Source of the DNA: Streptomyces sp. SID12501 | Lineage (GTDB): Bacteria > Actinomycetota > Actinomycetes > Streptomycetales > Streptomycetaceae | DNA: 34,858 nucleotides | Assembly (NCBI RefSeq): GCF_010550245.1 | Contig: NZ_JAAGLU010000060.1 | Location: 1 to 34,858 of the forward strand | Reading direction: 5' to 3' | In this document: piece by piece, positions 1-7,355 of the stretch | Position numbering within the stretch: the first letter of the stretch is position 1 | Layout of the letters: the number at the start of each line of letters is the position of its first letter | Translations under genes and position numbers: made by a program | Notes under the pieces: model-generated | What the model was told of the DNA's origin: nothing | The model's input: the letters and a program-made list of their open reading frames with translations, nothing else | Database searches by the model: none

Positions 1-77
1 TACTCCGGCCGCACCTCGGCGACCATGCGGACGGCTCGTTTGCGCAGCTCAAGCGGGTACCGGGAAGGACGTGCCAT
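1..77 (-). CDS. IS3-like transposase OrfA, N-terminal part (runs off left edge)
   Basis: The minus strand from position 77 reads MARPSRYPLELRKRAVRMV and continues to the window edge. Basic starts of this MARPS-YP-E-R-RAVR type are characteristic of OrfA proteins of IS3-family elements, which carry an N-terminal helix-turn-helix and are fused to the OrfB DDE domain by frameshifting. Only about 25 codons are visible, so whether the copy is complete cannot be judged. A perfect inverted repeat lies directly upstream of the start codon. The call rests on the N-terminal signature alone. Confidence 0.6.
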   Translation of the reverse strand, partial: MARPSRYPLELRKRAVRMVAEVRPE

Positions 78-104
78 GACTCGATCCTCTCAAATGATCG
101 AGTC
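78..104. repeat. 9-bp inverted repeat next to IS3-like start codon
   Basis: GACTCGATC (78-86) and its exact complement GATCGAGTC (96-104) are separated by a 9-bp spacer and directly abut the ATG of the IS3-like gene. It could be part of the IS terminal region or an operator/hairpin acting on the transposase. No other copy was seen in the window. Confidence 0.5.
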
Positions 105-309
105 CCTACCGAACCCGGAACGGTTCACTCCTCCTAGCAGTGAGCTGACTCGCAGGGCTCACTGAGATCCGCAGCTCAGAGGGCTTCCTTTGACGATGTG
201 AGCGGCTCGCTCGACTTACGTACTACACGCAACACACTCCACCCCAAAGGTGCTTCAGTGGTGAGTCAACCGACCACCGTCGTGCGTCGCGCAGTTGAGC
301 AGGGCTTGA

Positions 310-540
310 TCAAGTTCCGTAGAGATCCGGGTTGTTGGTGATGCCCAGGATGGGGAGTGCTCGTTCGGGTTGGTCGCGGATCGCGCGGGTGGTTTTGGCG
401 ATGTTGTCGGCTCCGAGGGTTTTCAGCACGCCGATGGCGAGGTTGCGGAGGGTGGCCATGGCCCGTGGTGCGGTTCCGGCGTGGACGGTGGAGGCGTCCT
501 CGGCGAAGGTGACGTCTCTGATGTGGTGCGAGGAGTTCTC
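310..540 (-). pseudogene. ISAs1-family transposase, C-terminal fragment
   Basis: Read on the minus strand from 540, the frame gives E-NSSHHIRDVTFAEDAS, then APRAMATLRNLAIGVLKTLG, and ends at a TGA at 310-312. The H-(V/I)RDVTF-ED and MATLRNLAI motifs are the usual C-terminus of ISAs1-family transposases, following the catalytic Glu. The fragment has no start codon of its own; its N-terminal partner lies 2.5 kb away at 3044-4042. The E codon at the break (538-540) is repeated on the other side of the insertion. Confidence 0.8.
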
Positions 541-573
541 GATGCGTCAAGCAGGCTGCGCCTATGAGTTGTC
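541..573 (+). repeat. Left terminal inverted repeat of serine-recombinase element
   Basis: It begins GATGCGTCAAGCAGGCTGCG and matches the reverse complement of 3012-3044 at 27 of 33 positions; five of the six mismatches are transitions. It overlaps the last codons and stop of the recombinase gene. Confidence 0.75.
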
Positions 574-2718
574 CTCGTCGAGGAGTTCGGCGAAGCGGGG
601 ATGGATGCGGGTGCGTCGCCCGCGCGTCTTGGCGAGGCGTTCTTCGAGTTCGGTGATCTTGTCTGGTGGGGCGTTCATGATCCATCGGTAGGGGTGCCGT
701 GTCTCCTGTCGTCCGGTGAGGTGCCCGTCGGTGATCCATTTGCGGACGGTGCCGAGGGTGCAGCCGAGGTGGGCGGCGAGGTCGCCCAGCCACCACTCGT
801 GTTCCCGGGGCGCTTCGGCCGGGTCGACCGGCCATGGCCCCGTCTGGGGCGGCAGTGGTCTGCCGTTGCGTTGGAGGATCTGTGCGACGACGCGTCGGCG
901 GATGGGGTCGTCACCGCGTGCCGAGCGGAAGCCGTCGCGGTTGAGCTGATCGGCGATCTTCACGGCGCTGAGGCCGGTATCGGCGAGCTGCAGGATGCGC
1001 TGTTCGAGGCGGGGGTAGTAGCTGAGGTGCTCGAAGTACTGGATCGGGCGGCGGACGACGGCTGTGGTCGTCGAGCCGCCGGCCCAGTGCAGGGTGAGGT
1101 CGACGAGTTCGCTGTGACCGCGGACGGTGACGGTGATCTCGTCGAGGACGGCCCGGACGACTTCCTTGCGATCGGCGTGGGTGACGCCGGGTGCCTCACA
1201 GAGGCGGGGCAGGTCCACGGCGGCCTGCCGGACGGTGTCCTGTTCCTCGCCGGTGAAACGTTCGGGGGTCTGGCGCTGGAAGCGGCGCCACTGCTCCTCG
1301 AGATCGCGCTGGGCGGTCAGTGCCACTTCCCATTCGTGTTCCAGATGCCGTGTGACCAGGCGGTTCTCGGGTTCGGCGAGGCGGTAGGAACGCCTGGCGC
1401 GGTCCACGTCCTGCTGGGCGCGTTCCCGGCGCTGCTGCCAGACCTTCTCCACGGCGGCGCGGTCGGCCAGGGCTTGCGTCACGGCCTGGACATGGACCTC
1501 GACCGCGTCCGGCGCGAGGAGGGCCAGGACCTGCTCGGTGACATAGGGGTCCAGACTGCGTCCGACGACGTGCTGGCAGTGCGGTCCGCCCCCCTCCGAG
1601 CGGGCGCCGGTGCAGTTGTAGCTGATCCTCGGCTTCCCGACGTCGACGTGGTAGCCGACGGTCATGCGCCTGCCGCAGCGGCCGCAGCGCAACAGTCCGG
1701 CCAGCAGGGCGGGACCGTAACGGACCGATCCGGGCACGTCCCCGTGCGGGCGGTTCGCCTTCAGCCGCGCGAGGTTGGCCTCGTACTGAGCCAGCGTGAT
1801 GTAGGCGGGCATCGCGTCCTCGATCCACGCCAGATAGTCCTCCCGGCGGGCGGTCCGTCGCCGGGCGCCGCCCCGCGCATCACGCGGGACGGTGTGGTCC
1901 AGCGGACGGCGGCCATATACGTAGACCCCGGCGTAGATCGGACTGTTGAGCATGCAGGTCACCGTCGCCCTCGCCGGGCGCTTCCACACGATCTCGCCCC
2001 GGTCCGGACCACTGCGCTGCCGCACCCCCATCTCGATACCGTTCTCGACCAGGAACCGCACCACTCCCTGGATCGAACCGATCTCCGCGAACCTACTGAA
2101 GACCAGCCGCACCACATGCTGAAGCTGTTCGTCCGGATCGAGCACGGCCTCACCCGACGGGCGCCGCCAGTAGCCGATGGGCAGGGAGATCGCCAGTTCG
2201 CCCCGGCGGGCCTTGTTCACCCGGCCGGCCCGCATCCGCTGGTTGATCAAATAGAGTTCGGCCTCGGACATCGTTCCCTTCAGCCCCAACAGCAGACGGT
2301 CGTTGTACTCACTCGGGTCGTAGACGCCGTCGGTGTCGGCCAGCAGCGCGCCGCCGAGCGCCGACAGTTCCAGAAGCTGGTACCAGTCCTTCCCCGAGCG
2401 TGCCAGACGCGACATCTCGGTGCCCAGCACCAGACCGACATGACCGAGAGAGATCTCCGCGACCAGGCGCTGAAAGCCCGCCCGATGCTCCGAACGGGCC
2501 CCGGACTTCCCCAGATCGTCATCGATGACCAGCACGCGGGACGCCTCCCAGCCCAGCGTCACCGCCCGGTCGACCAGCGCGTACTGCAGCCGCGTGGACT
2601 CCTGATGGCCTTCCACCTGCTGCCGCGTCGACTGACGGACATAGACCACGGCCAGCCGCTCACGGTGCCGCCCTGTGATCTTGCTCCCGGTGTGTTCCCA
2701 GGGCATCACCGCGGCCAT
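562..2718 (-). CDS. Large serine recombinase (transposase/integrase type)
   Basis: A 718-aa protein of the large serine recombinase family. The N-terminal catalytic domain shows YVRQS with nucleophile Ser30, and the E-helix motif EMSRLAR (about residues 101-107). The SEAE motif near 151 and the recombinase domain (about 170-300) follow. A zinc-ribbon-like region has Cys345, Cys348, Cys369 and Cys381. Next comes a charged, Arg/Glu/Gln-rich probable coiled coil (about 410-490). The C-terminus (about 590-690) holds HTH-like segments. These enzymes cut and rejoin DNA through a phosphoserine link with a 2-bp overlap, which fits the GA at the element edges. The ATG at 2718 lies just after an upstream small frame, suggesting translational coupling. 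The gene appears intact, so the element may still be active. Confidence 0.9.
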   Translation of the reverse strand: MAAVMPWEHTGSKITGRHRERLAVVYVRQSTRQQVEGHQESTRLQYALVDRAVTLGWEASRVLVIDDDLGKSGARSEHRAGFQRLVAEISLGHVGLVLGTEMSRLARSGKDWYQLLELSALGGALLADTDGVYDPSEYNDRLLLGLKGTMSEAELYLINQRMRAGRVNKARRGELAISLPIGYWRRPSGEAVLDPDEQLQHVVRLVFSRFAEIGSIQGVVRFLVENGIEMGVRQRSGPDRGEIVWKRPARATVTCMLNSPIYAGVYVYGRRPLDHTVPRDARGGARRRTARREDYLAWIEDAMPAYITLAQYEANLARLKANRPHGDVPGSVRYGPALLAGLLRCGRCGRRMTVGYHVDVGKPRISYNCTGARSEGGGPHCQHVVGRSLDPYVTEQVLALLAPDAVEVHVQAVTQALADRAAVEKVWQQRRERAQQDVDRARRSYRLAEPENRLVTRHLEHEWEVALTAQRDLEEQWRRFQRQTPERFTGEEQDTVRQAAVDLPRLCEAPGVTHADRKEVVRAVLDEITVTVRGHSELVDLTLHWAGGSTTTAVVRRPIQYFEHLSYYPRLEQRILQLADTGLSAVKIADQLNRDGFRSARGDDPIRRRVVAQILQRNGRPLPPQTGPWPVDPAEAPREHEWWLGDLAAHLGCTLGTVRKWITDGHLTGRQETRHPYRWIMNAPPDKITELEERLAKTRGRRTRIHPRFAELLDEDNS

Positions 2719-3021
2719 GACTCACCGCCCGTTTCCACGAGCGGCACCACCGGGTCCGCGTCCCTGCCCCCGGTGGACTCGCTGCGACGCATCACCGCCA
2801 GCCAGTACACCGCCGTCCGCCGACGGGCCCCGGGAAGACTCGCCCGCACCGCGTCCAGCTCCCGGCTCTGGGGCCGTCGTCGACGCCGCCGTCGCGCATG
2901 CCGCCTCACCTCCCGCAGCCCGGACGGATGCCTCCCGCAGCCGCTGCACCGCAGCGACCAACCGCAGCAAGCCCGCCCGATCCACCAACGGTCCCTGATT
3001 TACGCGCTGTTGACTACCCAT
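2706..3021 (-). CDS. Small ORF(s) upstream of the serine recombinase, frame uncertain
   Basis: Two frames compete here. Frame one runs from an ATG at 3021 (inside the right terminal repeat; MGSQQRVNQGPLVDRAGL) to a TGA at 2722, 99 aa, ending 3 bp before the recombinase ATG. Frame two runs from a GTG at 2909 to 2706, 67 aa, very Arg-rich and then containing TAVYWLAVMRRSES; it overlaps the recombinase start by 13 bp and has the stronger third-position G+C bias. The first half of frame one and frame two together look like one small protein joined by a frameshift, or two overlapping ones. I do not recognise either product; a recombinase accessory or DNA-binding role is only a guess from position. 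Confidence 0.4.
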
Positions 3022-3044
3022 GGGCGCAGTCTGCTCGGCGCATC
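3012..3044 (-). repeat. Right terminal inverted repeat of serine-recombinase element
   Basis: On the minus strand it begins GATGCGCCGAGCAGACTGCG and pairs with 541-573. The inner part contains the ATG (3019-3021) of the small upstream frame. Confidence 0.75.
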
Positions 3045-4042
3045 TCCACTCCCCAGTGCCCGCGAATCGCGGCGGCCAGATCGGCCGGGCCGGTCTGGTG
3101 GGCGTCGAGGCTGGTGACGGCGTAGACACTCTCACGGGTCTCGCGTTTGCCGGTCTGCTTGCGGCGGCGGTGGACGCGGATGGCCAGGCGGGCGTGGGGA
3201 AAGGCGATCCCGCCGAGTTCGTCCGCGACGGCGCAGGTCTTGATCGAGCGGGACTCGCGCCTGCCGTGTCCGGAGGCGGAGGTGGTGTGCTGGACAGCGA
3301 TGTCCCGCCACGGCAGGGCTGCGAGCTGGGTGTGGGCGGTCGGCTGGTTGGTCTTGATCACGGCGATGTAGTGGGCCTTCTTGGCCTCGACCAGCCAGGA
3401 GATGTTCGCCTTGACCGAGTGCAGGGCGTCGAAGGTGACGACGGCGCCGGTCAGGTCCAGCGGTGCCAGGAGCGGTTGGAAGTACGTGGTTTCGTTCGTC
3501 TTCGCGCCGACCTCCACCTGGGCGAGGGTCACGACGGTGCCGTGAGTGACCGCGGAGAGCAGATGCCGGCGCGTCGCGGTGAGGCGGGCTGATCCCCTGA
3601 GTGCTTTGCCGTCGACAGCGATCACGCGCGAGGGCCCGGACGCGGAGCGGTGCCGGCCGGCCAGGTAGGCGCCGACCGCCTGGTCCAGTGCGTCACCGTC
3701 AACAGCCCCCAGCACACGGCCGATCGTGGCCGGCGACGGAGTGCGCCGCCATCCGAGCAGGTGACGCCGAATGCCGATGACTGTCAGGAGTGCGTTCGGG
3801 GCACGCGGGGCCCACTCGGCGAGTTCGTCGATGCTCCTGGCTCCCGAGACGACCGCGCAGGCACACACCAGCAGGATCGCGGTCAGCGAGTACCACCGGC
3901 CCCGCCGGGAGCGGGGGTCGGGCACCGAGTCGAAGTAGGGGCGCAGGTCAGCGACTCGGCCGGCATCCAGCGGCCCCAGCTTCACCAGCACGGCGGGAAT
4001 GGGAGAAGATACAGCGGCAGGCACGGGCCACCTCATGATCAT
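3044..4042 (-). pseudogene. ISAs1-family transposase, N-terminal fragment ending at the catalytic Glu
   Basis: The fragment starts around MIMRWPVPAAV (4042; an ATG at 4036 is equally possible and neither has a clear ribosome-binding site). It contains YFDSVPDPRSRRGRWY near the N-terminus, the first catalytic Asp in IAVDGKALRGS, the second Asp in VVTFDALHS, and ends RGHWGVE with the catalytic Glu of the DDE triad. After that the frame enters the inserted element and stops within about nine codons. The rest of the protein is at 310-540. The copy is therefore inactivated exactly at its third catalytic residue. Confidence 0.85.
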
Positions 4043-4082
4043 CGGGCTTAGACACCACAATGATCACGAAGCCCGTGCCTGC
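4017..4082. repeat. 12-bp perfect inverted repeat over the transposase start
   Basis: GCAGGCACGGGC (4017-4028) pairs with GCCCGTGCCTGC (4071-4082), with a 42-bp loop that contains the probable start codons of the ISAs1 transposase. Such a structure could limit translation of the transposase from read-through transcripts; this role is inferred. Confidence 0.6.
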
Positions 4083-4170
4083 TCCGTTATGCACCCCAAC
4101 CGGTCACAACCCGACCAGCTGCCCACCCTCGGAACTTGCAACCGCCCTGACTTGCAACCGCCCTGCCTCG

Positions 4171-4275
4171 GAAGGCGGTGCCGTCAAACTCTGCCATCAG
4201 GGCAACAGATCACAGGCTCTATCGATCACTCGATAGAGCCTGTGATCTGTTGTGCACCCAACATGATTCCGATCG
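4171..4275 (-). repeat. Diverged copy of tRNA-Arg 3' end plus terminator (relic attachment site?)
   Basis: The stretch 4181-4270 aligns without gaps to 7241-7330 at a constant offset of 3060 bp, with 64 of 90 identical bases by my count. The shared parts include CCGTCAAAC, TCA-GGCAA, the TGTGCAC that ends the tRNA copy, and GATTC of the T-loop. Between them lies a hairpin of different sequence but identical placement. The simplest reading is an old attachment site of an element that once used the same tRNA gene. Confidence 0.5.
4204..4251. terminator. Perfect 22-bp hairpin terminator
   Basis: The arms at 4204-4225 and 4230-4251 are perfect complements around a 4-base loop. By position it corresponds to the hairpin at 7270-7305 downstream of the tRNA-Arg 3'-end copy, though most arm bases differ in a compensatory way. 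It can act in either direction. Confidence 0.8.
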
Positions 4276-4331
4276 GAGGGATTTACCATTAGATGCCACT
4301 CCACCACGCGAAGAAACTACCGGTCGCATTT

Positions 4332-5249
4332 CTACGAAGACACTGGAGGGGGCGAAGATTCCATCAACCTCTTGAACTGCCTCATACCCTCCTCGAAATC
4401 TTCGCGATCAACCTCGTAATAACGCTCATAGAACCACCGAGGAACACGTGGAGCCTTTTTTCGAGTCAAGAAAAGGACATCCTCAACTTGACGCGCAAAT
4501 ACCAATAGCCTTTCAGTGGAGCCCAGACTTCGGCCACCTATTACCGCTTCGCAAGACGAATAAACCAATTGACACAGACGATTCCGCTCTGCCGCGATAG
4601 AAAATTGCTCTCGGCATGTTTCAAAGCCAAGCATCAGCAACCCTAGCGAAGGAACGAACCAGCGCAATACTAGATCCACTAGCGTGAAGCTTCCAACCGC
4701 CCCAAGGATAACGCCGAGACTGACCCATGACGCAGTGAGAAATACAGCTAGATACGCGTATCTCCGCCGAATTCGCTGACCCCACGAGAGATTCTGATAC
4801 TCCTTGACGAGAACATTGAACGGATATGAAAGATTGGGCATCTCATACCAGTCTCGCAGGGACTGCTCACTTCCTCGATATTGCCTGACGAGCTGCCTTA
4901 CATCTTCAGCTCGCAGTGGATCCCCTGCCACAACCGCATTCCAAGGCATCCTGAACTGCTGGACATAGAACATTTCCTGCAGTACCGCAGCCATTTGAAG
5001 TTTTCTATCAACGTAGCGTTGAAGAAGACTCGCATATACGAACGCCCAAATCACTCCCACAACAGTTCCGGGCAAGGCAGACAGATGAATAACTGGCGCG
5101 AGGACGCCTGCGATGGCAACCGCCATAGAAATAAGAGTGCGAAAAGTAGCCACGCGCTGAACTCTCGCGTGCACCACTGTCACCGCCCGCAACACAAACG
5201 CTTCCGATGATTCGATCGCATGTCTGATTAGCGGTTCCCCTGCAGCCAT
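4332..5249 (-). CDS. S-4TM-type putative pore-forming membrane protein
   Basis: A 305-aa protein with four predicted membrane segments (about residues 36-54, 59-76, 163-188, 189-208). Between the second and third lies a cytosolic region with QEMFYVQQFRMPWN (91-104), a YRGSE-LRDWYE segment (124-136) and SYPFNVLVKEYQNLSW (141-156). MPWN and LRDWY with a following (L/S)YP-NVL are the marks of the S-4TM family, regarded as membrane pore-forming effectors in nucleotide-second-messenger and related bacterial conflict systems. The start at 5249 has AAGGGGGCC upstream; an in-frame start farther upstream would run into the divergent gene. G+C is visibly lower than in neighbouring DNA. The divergent partner at 5352 encodes a kinase-like protein. 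The family assignment is from motifs; the effector function is inferred. Confidence 0.75.
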   Translation of the reverse strand: MAAGEPLIRHAIESSEAFVLRAVTVVHARVQRVATFRTLISMAVAIAGVLAPVIHLSALPGTVVGVIWAFVYASLLQRYVDRKLQMAAVLQEMFYVQQFRMPWNAVVAGDPLRAEDVRQLVRQYRGSEQSLRDWYEMPNLSYPFNVLVKEYQNLSWGQRIRRRYAYLAVFLTASWVSLGVILGAVGSFTLVDLVLRWFVPSLGLLMLGFETCREQFSIAAERNRLCQLVYSSCEAVIGGRSLGSTERLLVFARQVEDVLFLTRKKAPRVPRWFYERYYEVDREDFEEGMRQFKRLMESSPPPVSS

Positions 5250-5351
5250 TTGTGGCCCCCTTGCCGCATAGCGTTTGCACACTATTAACACTGTGGAGCA
5301 GCTAGGGTGTTCGTGTCTAGACTGCGTGACAAACGAAGCACCGGGGGTGCG
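5250..5351. promoter_or_regulatory. Divergent promoter region of S-4TM and kinase-like genes
   Basis: This 102-bp spacer separates the two oppositely oriented genes and must hold both promoters. It is AT-richer around 5270-5300. I could not assign convincing -35/-10 pairs. GGGGGTG just upstream of the ATG at 5352 and AGGGGG upstream of 5249 serve as ribosome-binding sites. Confidence 0.4.
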
Positions 5352-6560
5352 ATGGACGGCCAAGGATTGAGGTCCAGCATAGAGCTGGGGGCATACCTCG
5401 GCGATGAGGCAGCGGCCTCAGCCCTCGTCACGTGGGCCCACTCTCGAGGACTTACCGTTTCCGCTCCCACCCCGCCCTGGCGACGACGCGGCGGCACAGG
5501 TGCTCAACTCGCCTTGGTGGACTTCGCACCGGAGGAAACAACTCGGGAATCGCAAGGTGTCCACAGGTGCGTAGTGAAGATCAGCTCCAAGGGTGAGCAC
5601 TCCATTGAGGCACTGCTGCACAAGCGAGCCTGGCAAGCGCGCCCAGATTTCTCCAAGCGCCATCTAGTCCATCAACCGTATCCCCCCATACTGATGATCG
5701 ACGGAAGATCGATCATGTTCCAGGAAACCGGCAGCGATTTCCACTCGATCCATACCCTCGGTGAGCTTCCTGAAAGGTATCAAGCGTCAGGCTGCAAAAA
5801 GGCTACTTTTCTTATCCTGCGCGAGTGGAATGATCTAACCAATGCGCAATCCAGAATCACAACAGCAAGCGAATATTTGAAAATGGAGTTGAGGCATTCT
5901 CTATCTGTGGGACGCTCGGCCTACAGATGGGCTAAAGCGGCAAATCTTTTGCCCAGTGATGCACCTTTCATAAGGGTGAATTTTCGTGACAGGGAGCTGA
6001 ATCTACCGAATCCCATCCAGGTGGCCACAGATGATCACCGTATGCAAGGTATCCACCTCGAGTACCTAGAAGGCCTAACCCATGGAGATCTACACCTGGA
6101 CAACGCAGTCGTCCCGTGGCCCATTAGCAGTGGCCCTCGCATTGAGCAATTGAGATTCATCGACCTGTCAGCTTTCAGCGATAGCGCACCACTTACGCGC
6201 GATATTGTTACGCTTCTGCTTTCGTGCGTATTTCGGAGCATGCGATCTGGATTGAGTCAGAAACAGCAGGAAAGCTCGATCGCACTACTAATCGATCACG
6301 ACGCGAAACTGAAAGATTATCCGCCTGACTCTCTCGTGGATACAATCGCGGAGATTGCACAGATCGCCGAGGCTTTGCCTAAACAATGGAAGCAGAGATG
6401 GCATGCTCAGTACCTTCTCTCACTTCAAGCCCAATCACTAACATATACTTCATATGAGAACGTCGGAGAGCGCGGGCGCGGATTCTTCTTCCAATTGGCA
6501 GCTCATGCGGCTGAAGCTTTCCTTGAATCTCAGGGAAATAATTCCTCCGTGTCCTTTTGA
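5352..6560 (+). CDS. Kinase/APH-fold protein, partner of the S-4TM gene
   Basis: A 402-aa protein with a protein-kinase-like (aminoglycoside-phosphotransferase-like) core. Visible elements are VVKIS with the likely ATP-binding Lys76, the hinge-like FQETGSD (about 123-129), the catalytic loop LTHGDLHLDNAVV with Asp246 and Asn251, and the metal-binding FIDLSAF with Asp271, followed by TRDIVTLLLS as in APH-fold enzymes. The core is complete enough to be active. The substrate is unknown; an antibiotic kinase is possible, but pairing with a pore-forming-type membrane protein fits better a regulator or sensor in a conflict system, as for kinase-like domains placed next to effectors. An alternative GTG start at 5307 would add 15 residues; ATG 5352 was chosen for its upstream GGGGGTG. 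Codon use and G+C (lower) match the S-4TM gene and differ from the element to the right. Confidence 0.7.
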   Translation: MDGQGLRSSIELGAYLGDEAAASALVTWAHSRGLTVSAPTPPWRRRGGTGAQLALVDFAPEETTRESQGVHRCVVKISSKGEHSIEALLHKRAWQARPDFSKRHLVHQPYPPILMIDGRSIMFQETGSDFHSIHTLGELPERYQASGCKKATFLILREWNDLTNAQSRITTASEYLKMELRHSLSVGRSAYRWAKAANLLPSDAPFIRVNFRDRELNLPNPIQVATDDHRMQGIHLEYLEGLTHGDLHLDNAVVPWPISSGPRIEQLRFIDLSAFSDSAPLTRDIVTLLLSCVFRSMRSGLSQKQQESSIALLIDHDAKLKDYPPDSLVDTIAEIAQIAEALPKQWKQRWHAQYLLSLQAQSLTYTSYENVGERGRGFFFQLAAHAAEAFLESQGNNSSVSF

Positions 6561-7229
6561 CGATGGCCAGTTCACACGTACGTGTCCTCTGCGCGCGCAG
6601 CGCGTCACGGATTACGCTCAGGGCCAGTGCGGCTGCACTGACGAAAGGTTGCCTTGGAGGACCAAGGCAGCAGCCCAGCCATAGAGGGCGCAAGCTGACA
6701 GGTTGTCTGCCCTCGACCTGTCGGGACGGAGAGATGCCGCAAGCCGGTCCCCGAGTCGCGCGCCCGAGGGCATTACCCGACGCTGGGGGCTGTTCACAAG
6801 CCTTCTCGTGGCAGCAACCCTCCTGAGCCCCCTCCACAATCGCGAGGGCATGAGGCGCAGCAGCAACAGCCGCAGGGGGATGAGAATGGTTGGCGCCACC
6901 TGACGGCGGCCCAACTAGGAACCGAGCTGGCCCTCCTTCGAGTCGCACCGCCTGAACTGTTCCTTCGAAGCGACGCCCACAGGTCCGATTCGGCAATCTG
7001 CGTCACACTTGCGCGTTGCTCCTCCACGTTCGAGCATCGACGCTCGAACGATCATGGAAGACCTCGGTCACGGCGCGAGCCGCGCGACCATGGACATCCA
7101 CAACTTCGTCTGGCTCGACTCGCAGTGTTCAGCGTTTGACCGCGTAGGGGGTGCCTTGAGGGATGGCGGCAACGGCGCGGACGATGACGCAGGTGAGCCG
7201 AAGCCCCGCTAGCTGTCGGATCCGCTCCC
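6561..7229. other. 670-bp stretch without a convincing gene
   Basis: Open frames on both strands are short, overlap each other and lack recognisable motifs or good ribosome-binding sites. Two hairpins stand out: TTGCCTTGG/CCAAGGCAG near 6650-6672 and GTTCGAGC (7028-7035) with GCTCGAAC (7042-7049). The minus-strand frame ending at 7129 passes through the terminator and att copy and is therefore not a normal gene. This may be decayed mobile DNA. Confidence 0.4.
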
Positions 7230-7269
7230 GAAGGTGGTTGCCGTCAAACACCGCCGTCAAGGCAAAACA

Positions 7270-7305
7270 CCAGAGGCCCCGTGGATTCCTCCACGGGGCC
7301 TCTGG
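7270..7305. terminator. Perfect 16-bp hairpin, original tRNA-Arg terminator
   Basis: CCAGAGGCCCCGTGGA (7270-7285) pairs perfectly with 7290-7305 around the loop TTCC. On the minus strand it follows the tRNA-Arg 3'-end copy directly and is followed by TGTTTTG. Before the integrative element arrived, this was most likely the terminator of the tRNA gene now at 31142-31214. Confidence 0.85.
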
Positions 7306-7307
7306 TC

Positions 7308-7355
7308 TGCTGTGCACTCGGCAGGATTCGAACCTGCAACCTTCTGATCCGTAGT
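7308..7355 (-). repeat. attL: 48-bp copy of the tRNA-Arg(ACG) 3' half
   Basis: The 48 bp 7308-7355 are identical to 31137-31184. They hold the T-arm (GATTCGAACC), the acceptor 3' strand and the anticodon loop complement, but not the 5' half of the tRNA. Identity ends abruptly at GTAGT|GATC here versus GTAGT|CAGA at the right end. This is the classic product of tyrosine-recombinase integration into a tRNA 3' end. Confidence 0.95.

Larger units (their letters stand above)
541..3044 (-). mobile_element. 2.5-kb serine-recombinase transposon with terminal inverted repeats
   Basis: The segment is bounded by 33-bp inverted repeats (541-573 and 3012-3044, 27 of 33 matches, both beginning GATGCG outward-in). 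It carries a large serine recombinase and one small upstream open frame. It is inserted within an ISAs1 transposase gene at the sequence GTG-GA-GAAC, leaving GA on each side, as expected from the 2-bp staggered exchange of serine recombinases. The recombinase stop codon lies inside the left repeat and the small gene's ATG inside the right repeat, so the whole element is coding apart from its extreme ends. Confidence 0.75.
282..4094 (-). mobile_element. ISAs1-family insertion sequence, interrupted by a serine-recombinase element
   Basis: Two pieces of one ISAs1-family transposase gene (about 3044-4042 and 310-540, both minus strand) flank a 2.5-kb insertion. Removing 541-3044 and one GA restores one continuous reading frame of about 400 codons and an element of about 1.3 kb, normal for the family. 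The outer ends are approximate: reading inward, both sides show GTGC, then GAGCAGG, GGGCTT and GATCA with different spacing, which suggests imperfect terminal repeats. I see no target-site duplication. Confidence 0.6.

Noticed and set aside
601..3117. Plus-strand frame of 838 codons
   Set aside because: It is the antisense shadow of the serine recombinase; its composition is biased and no motif is visible, while the minus strand carries all catalytic residues.
272..4104. Target-site duplication of the ISAs1 element
   Set aside because: Flanks next to the estimated ends (CCACCGTC and CCCAACCG) do not match; the ends or the flanks may have changed.
5352..6560. Aminoglycoside resistance gene
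   Set aside because: The fold signature fits APH-type enzymes, but nothing shows drug specificity, and the neighbour and location favour a different role.
6379..6996. Minus-strand frame of 205 codons after the kinase-like gene
   Set aside because: It overlaps the 3' end of the kinase-like gene, lacks a ribosome-binding site and has no recognisable domain.
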